Assembly: GCA_031472005.1 (NCBI GenBank)
Contig: PZJY01000001.1
Location: forward strand, 124,001-188,000
DNA: 64,000 nt
Direction: 5' to 3'
From: Tetracladium setigerum
Taxonomy: Eukaryota; Ascomycota; Leotiomycetes; Helotiales
Shown in pieces: positions 34,040-47,489 of this stretch; the first letter of the stretch is position 1; the number at the start of each line of letters is the position of its first letter. The notes under the pieces are model-generated. The model was not told where the DNA came from. It was given only the letters and a program-made list of their open reading frames with translations, and did not search any database. A program made the position numbers and the translations under genes.

Positions 34040-36103
34040 TGTGAAACCATCTGACCATTGTAGATGACTGCACGAGGATTAGAAGTCAATATGGAAGGAA
34101 GGAAGACACATTGAAGGGTTACAGAGGAGGTCGGGGATTGGGAGGATTTTGGGACAAGCTCGTCGTTGAAACAGGCACAACCCTCCGTGCAGAGATCTGG
34201 AAAGTGGGGAATATGTCGTACCTCAGCCCAATAAGCTTTTCACATGGAGATTCTAGCGCTATAAATAGTAATGGTTGGATGGGAGGATTTATGAAATGGA
34301 GGCGAAATGCAGTGCAGACAACTGACTTGCACGTTGTCACTGCAACCTGCGAGTGATGTGTTGTGAAAGGTCGTTACTTTTATGTATGTAGGTAGCTATC
34401 ATACTTACATAGCATAGCATTGTTTACTTACTTTCCCGACAAGATCCTAAAAGTCTGCAGGATACGTAGAAAACACTCTGCAGCGCCCGCATGCATAGAA
34501 TACTGTCCTTGTTTTGGCAATACTGGCCCCAATAGAGGCAATCAGAAGCTATGCCCTCACCATCTCTCAATAGGATACTCTGTTGAGTCGTTGGGATTGA
34601 ATCGTCAAAAGGGAGCTAAGCGGGACAAGTTGGCTCGACAGCATTGATGTCTCGAAGCAAGACTGTCGCAAACCTTCCACAACGGATGTTCCAGCGAAAG
34701 GGGCAACCAGTTGGCATGTCTTTCTTCAACAGTAGAGCGATGACAACGGTGGAACGCAAGTGAACATATCCCCCGCACTCTTATGCACTTTTTAATGTGC
34801 TGGCAACGCAGTGAAGGACCCTTCTGCAGTAACTGCTGCAACACTTGCTACTTCATTCTTACCCCTCATTGCCAGCATTCAAGACGTATTGACGCATGTT
34901 GTAGTATAGTATGGTGTTGATGTATTGTCAGAGTCCAGGCCTCTCTTTGCATGCACAAAGCACGGACTGGCTTGTACCACGATCAATAGAGATATATCGT
35001 CCTCATTTGAGCCCCGTCTCCCAATATAGGATCGCGCCTTCATCTGTTGAGATTCCCCAAGAACCGGTAGCCATGGGTGACATATCCGCCTTAAACATCC
35101 GCCGTCCTTATTCCCCGGGCATGCTTGTGTTTCGAGCCTGTGGAACTTCCGTCCGCTGCGCGTTGCGAGGATCGTCCATTTCGCCCCAACCTACCGCCGC
35201 CCTCCAGCAGACATGGAAAGTTTAAATCGGAGGATAGACTCGAGTACTGCGTATAGACTTCCTCGGATGCATAAGTCGAGGGGAGGTCGTCATCTGGAAG
35301 CTGTGCTGTGCGACATCGTCCACGAGACGTAGGAATTCCGGAAAATCGCGCAGGGAGGAGCACTATCGTTAAAGAATGCAGAGTTCAATTTTGCTATCGA
35401 CTGGCAAACGGAAGAAGTAAACAAGTATAATGAGTGACGGATTACTTGATCTCCAGAGGAGATTGGGAAAGACTTGGTCACCATGTTTTCTTAGAAATGC
35501 TGGACCGGAGGAGGTTGTAATCTCAACAGGGTTGGGTCGAAGTCCGGCCACCGTATTGATTCATTTCCTTCTCAGACCAAACCCTCACTTGTCTCGAGTC
35601 TATTACAACAAGTCACATATAACAACAACATCATCGTCATCAACATTACCTCAATCGAGAAGACGATTTTGAGACCTCCGGGGAACTCGCCGGAACCTTT
35701 GTTGTCCTTCCAAATCATCACAAAGGGTATACAAATTCTTACGGCAAACAAACACTAGCTCCAAGACTGGGGCTGTTGAGGCAATCCGTCATGACATTCC
35801 TTAGAAAACAAACATGCGGAATAGCTTCCTACAACCTTAACTCGAATCAACAACAAGTGTTGGGGAATTCAAACGCGTCTGGACTGCATTCCATCATATT
35901 TTGATTTTTCTATCATCCACGCCATGTTTTCATTCAGGTCCCCTCATTCACAAGGTAGATCCGTCACGGACTTTTTTCATCTTTCTCTGTTGTTGCGGAT
36001 CTTTTCTAGGCGGAATCAGTACGAGGAGTATTCAATCTGGTGAGAAATAAAGTCATTTTGCGTTCAACTTGCAACTCTTTCACATAGTCATTGCTTTCGA
36101 AAA
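34040..36103. other. Intergenic, no supported gene
   Basis: Two kilobases with only shadow frames. It probably contains the promoters of the Zn2Cys6 gene (minus) and of the large membrane protein gene (plus). TATGTATGTAGGTAGC and CATAGCATAGCATTG short repeats occur near 34382-34425. Confidence 0.45.
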
Positions 36104-39100
36104 ATGGAATCGATGGGAGGAACGGTACCTGGCCCTACGCTTCCTCCAGGAACCATTGTTGCAATTGCAATCGGAAGTTTCGTGGTTTTATTCAGTGCAT
36201 TGGTTACTGTTGCAGTCGTGGTGGCACGGAAAAGGAACAGAGATAGGCAACGGGCGTTGGAAGTCGAGAGGGGAGGTCATGACGGCGTCGAGATGAGAGC
36301 TGGCTCTCTGCCTCAACTACCAACCGCCAGCCTTCAGTTTTCGAAACGAGATTCTTCCAACCCTTTCATGCCTCTCGATGATGGACCCATCTGGAACGAA
36401 TGGACCGGCGAAAACAGCATAGCAATTCCCACGAGAAGCAAGTCAAGACGATTGTCGGGAGGGGGCAGAGGATCTTTTCGAATGACCGGCATGCGAGACT
36501 CATGGCCGTTGGTTGCCAATATCCCATTGCCAATGCTTCCAGGTCCGTCAAACATACAACTCAGCGACATGTCTGCGCCTGGATACGAGATTGTCACTGA
36601 TCCCAAGTGGCCAAAGCGAACTGCTTCTTCGCGGACAACACTGTCTGTACCAAGAGAGGATAGCCCGAGGAAACGACCTCATTTCAACGATCCATATGCA
36701 CCCACGCGCAAACCACACAAGAGGAACGCTCACGTCCGTTCGGTATCCGAAAGCCACTTAACCACCATCTTGAGATCAACTTCTGAACGATTGAAATCGG
36801 CAAACAGACGCTCTCTTACCAGAACCTTGACGACTCTTGAACGACCCGCGGATACTTCGCCACTTGAGCCTCTGTCAAAGCTATCCAAAATGAAGAAAGG
36901 CGAGAGCTGCGAATGCATGATTGAGTCAGAAGCTGGAGCATCACCTATTCAAAGTTCAACGTCAAGTCCAGCTAGAAGCAGTGCTCGACGAATTGCCAGG
37001 TCTCCTCAATCGCCAACAACCACTCTCACCTCAGACGATAGCCTCTATATCGTTTCGAGGCGCGAATCTCTGATTCCGTTGCCTCTCTCGTCTCCCAGTA
37101 AAAATAGGAACAATGACCGCAAACCTCGAATGCGAATTTCGTCCGCCGAGAACCGAGATTTACCAGGTTTGGCCATGGGAGAAAACAAACCAGATTGGGC
37201 AGCGCATTCTCTGAATCTTCGCAGATCTCTTTCCCTCTCTGCAACATCAAAGCCGTCGTTAGTTGACGTCTTCTCGCCAGAAATCAATGCCTCAAAATCT
37301 TCCAGCCCAGGCAGAGGTGTGGGACCTCGTCCGCTACTCATCTGCAAGTCGGCTTTCAACGGGCAAACAATTCAGCGTCCACAGTCGTGTGGAGGGCCGA
37401 TACAACATGTATCTGAACAGCTCCAGGCACCTGTCAAGAAGCCCCTGTCGCCGCTTCGCTTGACTCCAGTCCTGGGACGAACTGGCTCAAATCCTTTCCG
37501 GTGGTCAACACAAGAAATCATACAATCTCGTTCGACCTCGACGTCTCCTACCCGTAAGCGAGGGCAGAGGAGGCCAAGAGTGAGTCAGATGTCGCAAATT
37601 CCTCGTTTGATGAGCGTTGGCGTTGTTCCAGAAGAATCGGAGGATGAATTAACACAGCATCGAATACGGAACATTATGGCACCCAGCTCTCTACGACTGT
37701 CCAACGCCATTGAGCCGATTCGAGAGGAAAAAGGAAACATTCACCCACCTAGCATTGCAACATTCAATCCAATCTTGACCGAGAATAAATTAGGGGGCAA
37801 CTCTCCGATTCTGAAAATGCGAGACAGTCTCAGCATGTATTCCAATATGCGTTCTAGAAACAATCACTACGCCAAGAGCCCTGTCACATCTGAAAATGAC
37901 CTTTTCAATCGACCACAATTCAAGCGATCTCCTTCGCATTCTCAATCACGACTGCCGTCAAGACCAACAAAAAGGACGAATCGTAACCTTTCCGAGGAAA
38001 CCCTTGTTCCTTCTCCAACACTAGGACAACTTGCTTCCTTTCCAACGCCAAAACACTCACCGACCATGCCAGAGGCTCAAACAGTAGAGACTTCAACTCT
38101 TCAACGGATTTCAGCAATCTACAACCCAACCGTCCCACCATTGTTCATGCAGCATTCCAAAGCCATGTCCACGCCTCTGCCGCCCCTTCTGACTATTCCT
38201 GGACACCTTACCGGCCCAAGAGCTGAATCCTCCAAACGCAGTTCAGATCTAACTCCGAGAGAAAACTTCCTCGCTCCTCCACAATCAATGCAAACCTCCA
38301 TTGCTATGCTAAAACGCATGAATAGCGATATGACAACGCATACCATGTCCCGAATCACTCCCCAATGCCATCTACACAGGGTTCGATCGCGTCGTTGCAG
38401 ATGGATGTGAACTTCCAAGCTGTGATGGATGCAAATTCGCAAGCTGTGATGGAGGAGTCAAGAAGAATTGCAGAAGAGAAGCGAAGGCTTTTAAGTCAAT
38501 CCACATTGAACAAAGAGAAGTCTCAAACACGCGGGTCTGCCCGACACAGGCGAAGTAACGTAATTGATGGTCGTGAAAGTACCTGGAAACAGCACAAAAT
38601 GCGAAAAAGCAGAGACACGAAGAGCAAGATCTCAGACAGCAGCGATGAAATTGATCACTTCCTGCGCAAGAGGGGCTTGGTAGCCGTCGTGGAGGGAGCT
38701 TTACCCACTTATAAAGAAGTTGAGGACACGATACCAGGTCTCAACACCTTTGATTCGCAAGAGAGCCAGATCACCATAGCCGGACAAGTTGCTGCCAATT
38801 ATCCTGCTCCTTCGACATCCGTTAGCTCCACGTCTACATCAGCAGAGGCACCATCCATGGCATCAATGATGGGTACTGGAACTTTAACCGATTTCTTCAG
38901 TGTAGAAAGCAAACCCGTCGACGCCACCACCTTTGATCTCGGCTCCGATTCCGAAACCGAGTACGAGACCGTTGAAAAAACAGAGGAGGAAACTGCCCCA
39001 CCATCGCCAACCGGAACCGATGACATTCTAGCACTTTACTCGCACTCTCCTGCCCCCTCGGTGAGTGTACACACTCCTGAGCCGCGCTGGTCGAGCGCCA

Positions 39101-39393
39101 CTCCCGTACCGCCAGCACGTTCGGTGCGAAGAGAGAGTAATCTCAAGCACCCTAAACCAAGGACACCGCCATCGTGGGTTTGGAGCAGAGGAGGACTAGG
39201 GCTAGGTCGTCATATGGAGAGTGAAGGTGAAAGGAGGATCAATGTTAGTGAGGAGACTTGGGAAACTAATTATGAGGGATCCACGCGGGTGGGAGATAGA
39301 AAGAGTACGTTTGGAGCGAGGGAGTCGCATGGCGGGAGGCTCACCGGGGGCGTGTCGAGAGGGATGGTGGGGGTAGAGGGTGGATTTTTCTGA
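36104..39393 (+). CDS. Large single-span membrane protein with long disordered tail (one frameshift)
   Basis: The start at 36104 gives a short outside segment rich in Pro/Gly, one transmembrane helix (GTIVAIAIGSFVVLFSALVT) and a KRNRDRQR stop-transfer, then about 1,050 cytosolic residues rich in Ser, Arg and Pro (SKSRRLSGGGRG, RSTSTSPTRKRGQRR) with no enzyme motif. A helical segment near the break reads MDANSQAVMEESRRIAEEKR. A one-base loss in the CCCC run at 38360-38363 separates the 768-residue first part from the second, which ends at 39393; a fifth C gives SRITPPMPSTQGS. Such proteins are common in filamentous ascomycetes without assigned function; a scaffold or wall-sensor-like role is only a guess. 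Confidence 0.7.
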
Positions 39394-39654
39394 TTTTCAA
39401 AAACTGCGAACCGCTCGTTTTATTTTTTCTTTTGTTGATTTTGGTGGAGATTGGGGACCGAGACCTTTTGATTCTTTTGATATCCTGGCATTCGCCTCTT
39501 TTTCTTTCCATTCACATCTGTTCTTGGCTGACGCAAGGTCGTTCTTTTTCTTTTCTGTAGTAGCTGGATAATTGGTAATTTATAAAGTATTAAAAGATAT
39601 AATTCAAGAACTACAAATTCAATTGAAATAAAGGCGGTGGCAACAAGAAACTCT

Positions 39655-41587
39655 TCAAGTAGAAACCTTCCAAACAGCATTTGAATCAACGCGATTTCTG
39701 ACTTTGTACCCGCACTCCCCCATCCTACATTGCACAGTCCAATGCATCTTTGGTTCAATCTCCCTAATTGCTCTGTACCTGCCCATATTCATTCTCACAA
39801 CCTTCTCCCACCCTGTCTCGGACTGCTTCCTCTCCACTTGCACCTTCACAGGCCAAAATTCCAATACCCACCATCCTTTGCTGATGGTCAACATATCGTT
39901 CACAGGCGCACAAGCATCAAAATGATCTTCTACTTGTTCTGGTAGCAAATCGGCAACGTGGATGGGTGCTGTGGTGCGGCGATGCTCACGTTCATTATAG
40001 ATATCTCCGCGATCTTCGTCCTTCTCGGTTTGCGGGTGAATCTTGCCTTCCTCCTTTGTGCTGTGGCCATTCGAAAATGCTCCATTCGTGTGGCCGTTGC
40101 TCATCTTAACTTTATTCGGATCTTGTTGGCCATTTACGCCGAGAGCTGTACTTCTTCTTGAGATTGGAGGGAGAATTCCAGCCTCGTAGAGTTCCACAAT
40201 ATCAGGTGAAGGCCCCACGATAGGCTTCCTGGTCTTTTGATAGATAGGGTAGATGGTTGGAACGTCAATTCCTGCTTCAGCGAGTGCCGCGGTAGAGAAG
40301 AGGATGCCAGTATTGCACTCAAAGCACTGGCGAATCATCCACCGAAGGGGAATACGAGAGAGCATGTGCCGTTCGTGATTTTTCACCTAGTAGTCCAAAG
40401 TTAGCTCTGATTTTGATAGGCGAGGCAATAACTTACAGCACCACCACCCACATCAGCATGCGCTCCTGCAAACCAAACCTCCGAGACATCCGTCTCGATA
40501 TGTTTATGGGAATTGTGTTCGGTAGCCTCGAAATGCCTCATCAGTTTATCCTGCTTCAACTTTCGAAGTTGGGAACTAGAAGAAGCGTTTGACATTTGAT
40601 CCCACTCTTTTCTAGCAGTGGCTTTTGTTTTTGTTCCACCAAAACACCCTTTCACCGCATCACTCAATCTGACCATTGGTCCCCTGGGATCTTTTCGTTG
40701 ATCTACCTTGGCAAAATCGATCGTGGGCGCCCTGGTCACACCCGCTGGATCCTGCTGTAAGAACTGCAAGATCTTGAACTTCGCTCTGTGTTCATCGAGC
40801 GCCATCGCGTGTCGAAAGTAGTGAATCGTGTTTGTCGGCGTCTTGCTAAAGGGAAGTTTGCGAGGTATGAATCCTACCGAGGCAACACAGTCCCAAACAC
40901 CTACGAAATACACTTCCACATTTGTGCAGAAGGTTTTCTTGAAGTCGGCCGACATCTTCCAGCCATCTTTCGAATCGTCCTTGTAAAAGTTGTAGGCGAA
41001 ATTCACCTGAGTGCGGTTGTGAGCTGGGAGAAGGCCGACTTTGTGTAGCATGCCTAGATAGTTGCGTTAATTTGCATGAACATGAGAAGTGAGATGGAAT
41101 CAAATACCAGCAAGACATCGAACTGTATACGCGCCTCTCGAGAATCCAAACAAGCATATTCTGTCTCCCTCGCGATAGTTCTGCATCAAAAAACGGTACG
41201 CATCCTTGATGTGAATACCCAGTCCACTCCCAACAGCCATATCCATCGAGGCCCCAAAGCCGCCCTTGAGCCCAGAGCCATCGTAAGTCCGATACCAGAT
41301 TGGTAGTACGAGACTTGCTTTGGGCTGTCTTTCTTCAAACAAGCAACAAAGTTGACAACATTGCTGTTGTCGCTATCAAACTTATCTCCCGTTCCATCGA
41401 GGCAGATGATGAGAGTCCGTCCCTCCGGCGGGACATTAGAGTCGGTCACTCCTCTAATTACTTGTGGTAGGGGTTCTTGCATTTCTTCTTTAGAGGTCAC
41501 TGTTGGATAGGGTTCGTGGGTATGATCAGGACAGGTTTGCTGGGGATAAGACTTCGACCTCCATCGGCCTGTCTGGTGGTCACTCAT
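39655..41587 (-). CDS. DUF2235 alpha/beta-hydrolase (one frameshift)
   Basis: Minus-strand exons are 41587-41109, 41054-40437 and 40386-39655. Motifs of the DUF2235/T6SS phospholipase-like family are clear: TLIICLDGTGDKFD near the start, GFSRGAYTVRCLAG with the nucleophile Ser, GVWDCVASVGFIP, and GAHADVGGG with the catalytic His. A one-base loss at 41289-41290 (CC on the plus strand) separates YYQSGIG from TYDGSGLKGGFGASMD; one more base gives a continuous protein. An in-frame ATG lies upstream at 41677. There is no clear signal peptide, so it is likely cytosolic. Fungal members probably act on lipids or esters, but substrates are not known. The C-terminal third after LPPISRRST is variable and charged. 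Confidence 0.82.
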
Positions 41588-43217
41588 TGTGTTGGTCAAA
41601 AGAGCTGTCGTTGTTACAGAGATTATAAGTTGAGTGCTGGTGAAAAAAGAATGGTTTGGCAAGGTCTTGCTTCTCAAGCTTCAAACCCAAGACGGCGGTG
41701 ACGAGAGTGATGATGAGCAAAGGGATCTGCACTGCTCCGGTTGTCCTTAGTCCCTATTTCATGCTCGATGATCTTCATGGCTGGGAGATCTGCTCAAAAG
41801 AGATGGTGTGGGGTGCCTAAGAGAAATTCCAGCGAACCACATGGCAAGCGTCATTTCATGTCTCACAAACAATCTGCGGCTACGCATGCAGTGTTCCGGA
41901 CCGGGCCACTGTATGCTGGGTATGGAAGTAATTTGCCGAACTGGTGGTCCTCCACATGCCTGGCAATTGCGATTGTCTTCGAAGTATTGGATATTGGTCT
42001 TCGAAACGTTTGAAGATTTCTCACTAGGTTGGCAGCAGGTGATATCAATACTTCCGCATTCCATCATATATAGCCTATAGGCCATTAAACCTGCACCAGT
42101 TCTCGCACTGTTGTCTTCTTGAGTTCCCTTTTGGGTGACCGCAAGTCATGTTGATCTGTGACTAACGAGTGATTGGGTATATAACTAACCGCTCAATTTC
42201 TGTCAAGAACTACTCCGTACTTGAAAAAGTGCCGTCACGGGAGTGGATTTAGGGTCCAAAGGGCTTGATGCTGGAAGAGATGAATGCCGAACCAATGGCG
42301 GTGAGGTGATAGAAGATCTCCCAAAAGAAATTATTATGCTTCTGCAGATCCAGAGATCGACCCAAGCCACGGAACCTTCTTCCGATGAAGAAGGTGAGCA
42401 ACCTGTCCGGATGTTGTTTACAATCGAGCAAGCGAGCTGTAGCCCATTGCATTTCAAGTCAGAGAGCAGTCTTCATGGATAGCCAAGGTCGCAGATGTTC
42501 CACCAGAAGTTCTTTCGATACAACGGCTATTGAGATGAAGTTTCTTTCAGCCATCGATCGAGCTGTCCAGAATGGGGGCATCTGTTCGTATCCGTGTCCT
42601 GGTCTGTGCGAAGTAAGTCCGATTTAACCTTAATGAGGCGAGCCTTCCGCGCCCGCCATTCCCCATGGAGACTACGGCGGTGTCGACGTCTCTCGAAATT
42701 CCACAACTCACATCTCTCTGACCAACTCCTCTGTCCCTTTCATGATCCATCACCACCACGCCAGCCACAATCACGATCGACATCCCCTCATTGGAAGATC
42801 ATGGAGCGTCGGGATGCAGAGCAGTATATGCTCCTCATCGCCCGTGACTAACTCCTCCTCAGCCATCGCGGTTGTGGCCAGCGCGGGCTCTTCAAGTCCT
42901 CCAATAAATTATGGAGGCGTGATGTTGTGAGACCGCGGTCGTTCAAGTGCAACTTTATCCAATCCAATCGTTGTCAAGCGAATGCAATCAATAGAGTTGA
43001 GCGATATGCATGTCTCAGCTCCTCTGCAGCAGTCAGAGGAAGCTCCGGACAGCTCAAGTAACCGACCGAGCTATGCTTTCGAAGCTCCCCCTCTCCCAGC
43101 CTCGGAAAGAAAAAGTTTGAGTTTTGAGTATAAGTTCAATTATGCGCTCATTTCCATCATTACTTGATAATACCCATACACGAAGCATTCAACCTAATCC
43201 TCTCCAAACCTCTCATT
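41588..43217. other. Intergenic, promoter of Ppo gene
   Basis: No gene is accepted; several 60-110 residue frames on both strands overlap and lack motifs. It separates the DUF2235 gene and the Ppo gene, which are transcribed away from each other. Confidence 0.4.
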
Positions 43218-46200
43218 ATGCCGTCCCAACTCAAAACTCTCATCGGAACTATCAGGAGAAAGCCTTCCAAAGCTCCTGATGGAAAAACAGATCAAGATGC
43301 CACACCCATCCAGCAAAAGACATCACTCGGCCATGATCTTACCCATCTTAACTTCAAAGATGCAAAATTTGTGGCGACCGCCATCACCACACTCGCCTCG
43401 GGCGAGCCAATTGACGACAAGGAACTCATGTTGGAGAAGGGAGTCGAAATGCTGCAAACTTTGCCCTTGAACAGCGGCCTACAAGAGACGGTGTCCAACA
43501 ACTTCATCGCCATGCTCTACCACGATCTCCCCCACCCGCCTCCTACAATGGCTGGCCCAGCGGGTAGGTACCGAAAGCATGATGGCAGTGGAAACAACCC
43601 ATGGCTTCCTGAGATGGGAAGGGCTGGAGCACCATATGCTCGTAGCGTTCCCCCGATCAAAACAAAGGGTCCAAATTTACCAGACCCAGAGCTTGTTTAC
43701 GATCAACTTCTCAAACGAACCGGTCCATTTCGCGAACATCCTTCTGGGTTGAACAGACTCTTCTTCTCCTTTGCGACAATTGTGATTCACGAGATATTCC
43801 AAACATCGCGTACCAATCCTTGGATCAACGAAACTTCTGGCTATGTTGATTTGAGTACGCTCTATGGCAATACTGAGAAGGAGCAAAAGCGTGTCAGGAC
43901 CTACGAAAATGGAAAGCTTTTCCCCGATGCTATTGCTTCCGAAAGAATTATGATGATGCCACCAGGTGTTGTGGTTATCGTGATTTTGTTCTCTAGAAAT
44001 CACAACCACATTGCGGAGAATATTCTGTCTGTGAATGAAGACGGGAAGTACAAGCCATGGAATGAGCTCGATGATAAGCAAAAGATTGCGTGAGATCATC
44101 TATCCCCTCTAAGCTTCCGTTTCTAATTGGTTACAGGCAAGATGAAGATATCTTCCAAGTCAGCCGAAACATTAATGTTGGCTTCTTTGCGTCAGTGGTG
44201 CTCAAGGATTACGTTTCTGCAATTCTTAATACTCCTCGAGCTAACTCAACTTGGAATCTTGACCTCGGCAAGGAGATCAAACAGTCAGGAAAGCGAGTTG
44301 AGAGAGGAACAGGCAACGTAGTTTCTGTTGAGTTCGCTGTTCTCTACCACTGGCACGCTGCCCTGTCAGCGGCAGATGACAAGTGGATGGAGGCTGTCAT
44401 TCGAGGAGTCATTCCAGATCTGAAATCCATCGACGATCTGACCACGGCCCAGTTCCAGACTGTGATGAAGACTGTTGGTCATAAGTTGATGCAATCAGAG
44501 GCGAAGGCATGGACGTTTGGGGGTATTAAACGACGAGAATGTGGTAGATTCAACGACAGTGATCTTGCCACCATCATCAAGGACTGTATCGAAGAGCCAG
44601 CCCATGCTTTTGGGGCTCATGGCACGCCATCTAGCATGAAAGTCATTGAGTTGATGGGTCAAATACAAGCCAGGGAGGTTTTCAATGTTTGCACATTGAA
44701 CGAGTGAGTAGCTCTCTTCATCTTGCGTCCAAAGCTAACGTTTCTAGGTTCCGTCGCTATCTGAATCTGCAGCCATACAAAGATTTCGAGTCATGGAACT
44801 CGGACAAGGAAACTGCTAGAGCTGCTGAGCTCCTGTACGGCCATATCGAAAATCTTGAGCTTTACCCTGGTTTGATGGCAGAGTGCACCAAGCCGGCTGG
44901 CCCAGGTAGTGGTGTTTGTCCAGGGCAGACGACTGGCCGTGGTATTCTTGACGATGCTGTGGCTCTCGTTCGTGGCGATAGATTCCTTAGTTACGATTTC
45001 AACAGCACTACTTTGACCAACTTGTACGTTCCAATTCCTCATCCCAAACTCGAGGCAACAACTAACTGAGTATACAGTGGATTTGCGAAACTCCAAGCTA
45101 TTCCATCTGGATCTTATGGTGGAATGCTACCGCACTTACTATTCAATGGCTTACCAGGCGCCTGGACTGGCACTTCAACTTATGCTCTCCTCCCATTCTA
45201 TACCCCGTCTGCGGTTAAAGGGATTCTCAAAGGAAACAAAGTCATCGGTCAATACGACCTTGAGAGACCGGCAAACGGCATGGAAGTGATTGGAATCCAC
45301 ACACACGAAGGCTGCAAGAAAGTTTTCGAGGATCGTGAGAATTTCCGCGTCATGTACCAGAAGGCTATTCGTGAATGCACAGATGGACACGACTTCTTGA
45401 TTGGTTGGGATGACGCCAAACGACACGATGCTCGCTCCAGCATTCTTCACAAAGTCTTCTTTGAAGACGGTTTCGAAGCGAAAGTCTCCAAATTCTTCGC
45501 AACCAATGTTGCCAAGCTCATCAAGAAGAGTTCTCTCAAGTACTCCAACAGCAAACGACGCTCGATTGATATTGTCCGAGATGTTACAAACGTCACTCCA
45601 ATTCTCTGGCTTGCCGAACGCTTCGCCATCCCACTCAAAACCCATGAAACTCCTCGCGGGCTCATCTCCGTCCCTGAAGCCTTCATTGCCTACCTCGTCC
45701 TCTTCATGTACCAAAGCTTCAACATCATCCCAGCCAACGAGTGGAAGCTTCGAGAAGGCGCCGCCAAAGCCGCTCCCGTACTCCGCACAATCTTCGAAAC
45801 CCATCTCAAGACCCAACAAGGTCTCAAAGAAAAAGCCGTCGACTGGCTCGCCAAAGGCTCCGCGTTCGAGGTCGGGCCCGAAGCAGATCGTCTCTACCAC
45901 GCTCTCAACGACACCAAACTCCCCATCGGCGATCTCGTCGGCGACTGCATCGGTATGGGTGCACCTGTTGCTGGCAATCTCACCCAGCAAGCTTCTCTCC
46001 TCATCGATCTCTACCTAAGCGAGGGGTACGAAGAGTACAAAGCACGCATCGTGGAACTTGCCCACATGACCGACGCCGCTTCAGAGCGCGAACTCCAGGG
46101 TTTCGTGTACGAAGGCATGCGTCACGCAGGCGTTGTACCAGGCCTACCTCGTGTTGCCTCAAAGGACGTAACTGTCATGGATGGCGCGAGAGGACCAATT

Positions 46201-46551
46201 CACATCGCCTCTGGTCAAACCATCTTGATCGCTACATCCAAAGCCAACATGGATCCGCTCGCTTTCCCCAATCCGGAGAAGCTCAATCCGCATCGTTCGT
46301 TCAAGGATTACACTTTACTCGGTCATGGATTGCATTTCTGTTTTGGGACGAGATTGGTTGGGTGCAGTTTGGCTGCTACCTTGAGGGAGGTGTTCAAGTT
46401 GAAGAATGTGCGTAGGGCACCTGGGAGACAGGGTCATTTCACGGTGACGGATCATGAGTTTGCCGGGGTGAAGATGAGACATTATTTAGATGCTAATGCG
46501 AAGGAGAGCCCGATTCCGACGACTTTGACGTTGGAGTATGATGAGGAGTAG
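43218..46551 (+). CDS. Ppo-type fatty-acid dioxygenase-P450 fusion (linoleate diol synthase-like)
   Basis: Exons are 43218-44089, 44137-44703, 44748-45023 and 45078-46551, giving 1,062 residues with no frameshift. The N-terminal half is an animal-type heme peroxidase/dioxygenase domain: IVIHEIFQTSR carries the distal His, and LYHWH near residue 360 carries the radical Tyr and the proximal heme His. The C-terminal half is a P450: GAPVAGNLTQQ in the I-helix, FVYEGMRHAG (EXXR, near 916) and HGLHFCFGTRL (near 992), where the Cys heme ligand is present. Such enzymes make 8- or 10-hydroperoxides of linoleic acid and, when the P450 is active, isomerise them to diols or related oxylipins (psi factors) that steer sporulation and secondary metabolism. 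The exact product cannot be read from sequence. Confidence 0.93.
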
Positions 46552-47489
46552 GTGGGGATGAAGGTGGGTAAGTAAAGTATGAGTTGGTAGTTTGATGATA
46601 CCTATTTGGCTCTTTTTGGGATGATGACTTTCTTTCGTTTTTTGTTTTTTTTTTTTGGGTGGAGATGAAAATTGGAATGGAATGGAATGTGATGTGTTAG
46701 CTTGGATAGTGATATTGTATCTTATTTTTAAGAATATTAGCTATAGTGATAAGATTTCAAAAATTAATCGTCCATCAGGTCTGAATACCAATTAAGTCTT
46801 AAAAGTCTAATCGATCAAACTATGCAATTTTTTCCAGTGTTTGACAGAATATACCACGATATGGTCCTACAATATTATAAGAAACTCAATAGAATCTTTC
46901 CATTCATAGATTTATATATATCCACAGAATAGATAATATTCATCCTTAAGTTAAAAAAACTTCTATCTTGAAAGAAAGACAAACGGGAGACGGCAAGAAC
47001 AGCATTTGTTGTGGTTATTTTCATTTCCCTACCTTACCTTACTCAAAAAAAAAAAAAAAGAGAAATGTCGCTGGCTCATCTCCCCGCCTAATCTCATCTC
47101 TCAGTTGTCACATTTTGCACTTCTGCAGCGCAGCGCGGTACAGTCAGAGTCAGTACTCTGCGGACAGACAAGACAGTATTTTGTTTACATGATGATATCG
47201 TGTCGTCATGAGCGTACAGAAACATACCTACCCGTTCCTGGTGTACTGCGTAGATAGATGGATAGTATTTTGTTTACGTTTATGTGCGTCATTAACACCC
47301 GTCAAAAACAAACAAAGAAAAAGAAAAGAGAAACAGCTTTTGATTGTTTTCGTTGCACGTGCCACGCTCGAGTGGTAGGCAGTTCACAATACTTGGAACA
47401 CCTGGCTGACATGACAGCTATACTAGCTAGGTACCGAGACCTATGTTATCATTATTATGACCTCTACATCAGGTTACTTCTATTGATCC
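46552..47489. other. Intergenic, convergent 3' ends
   Basis: The Ppo gene and the Syg1-type gene converge here. AT-rich spacer; T13 and A16 runs lie near 46647 and 47046, and a GTATTTTGTTTAC motif is repeated at about 47176 and 47265. Confidence 0.45.
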
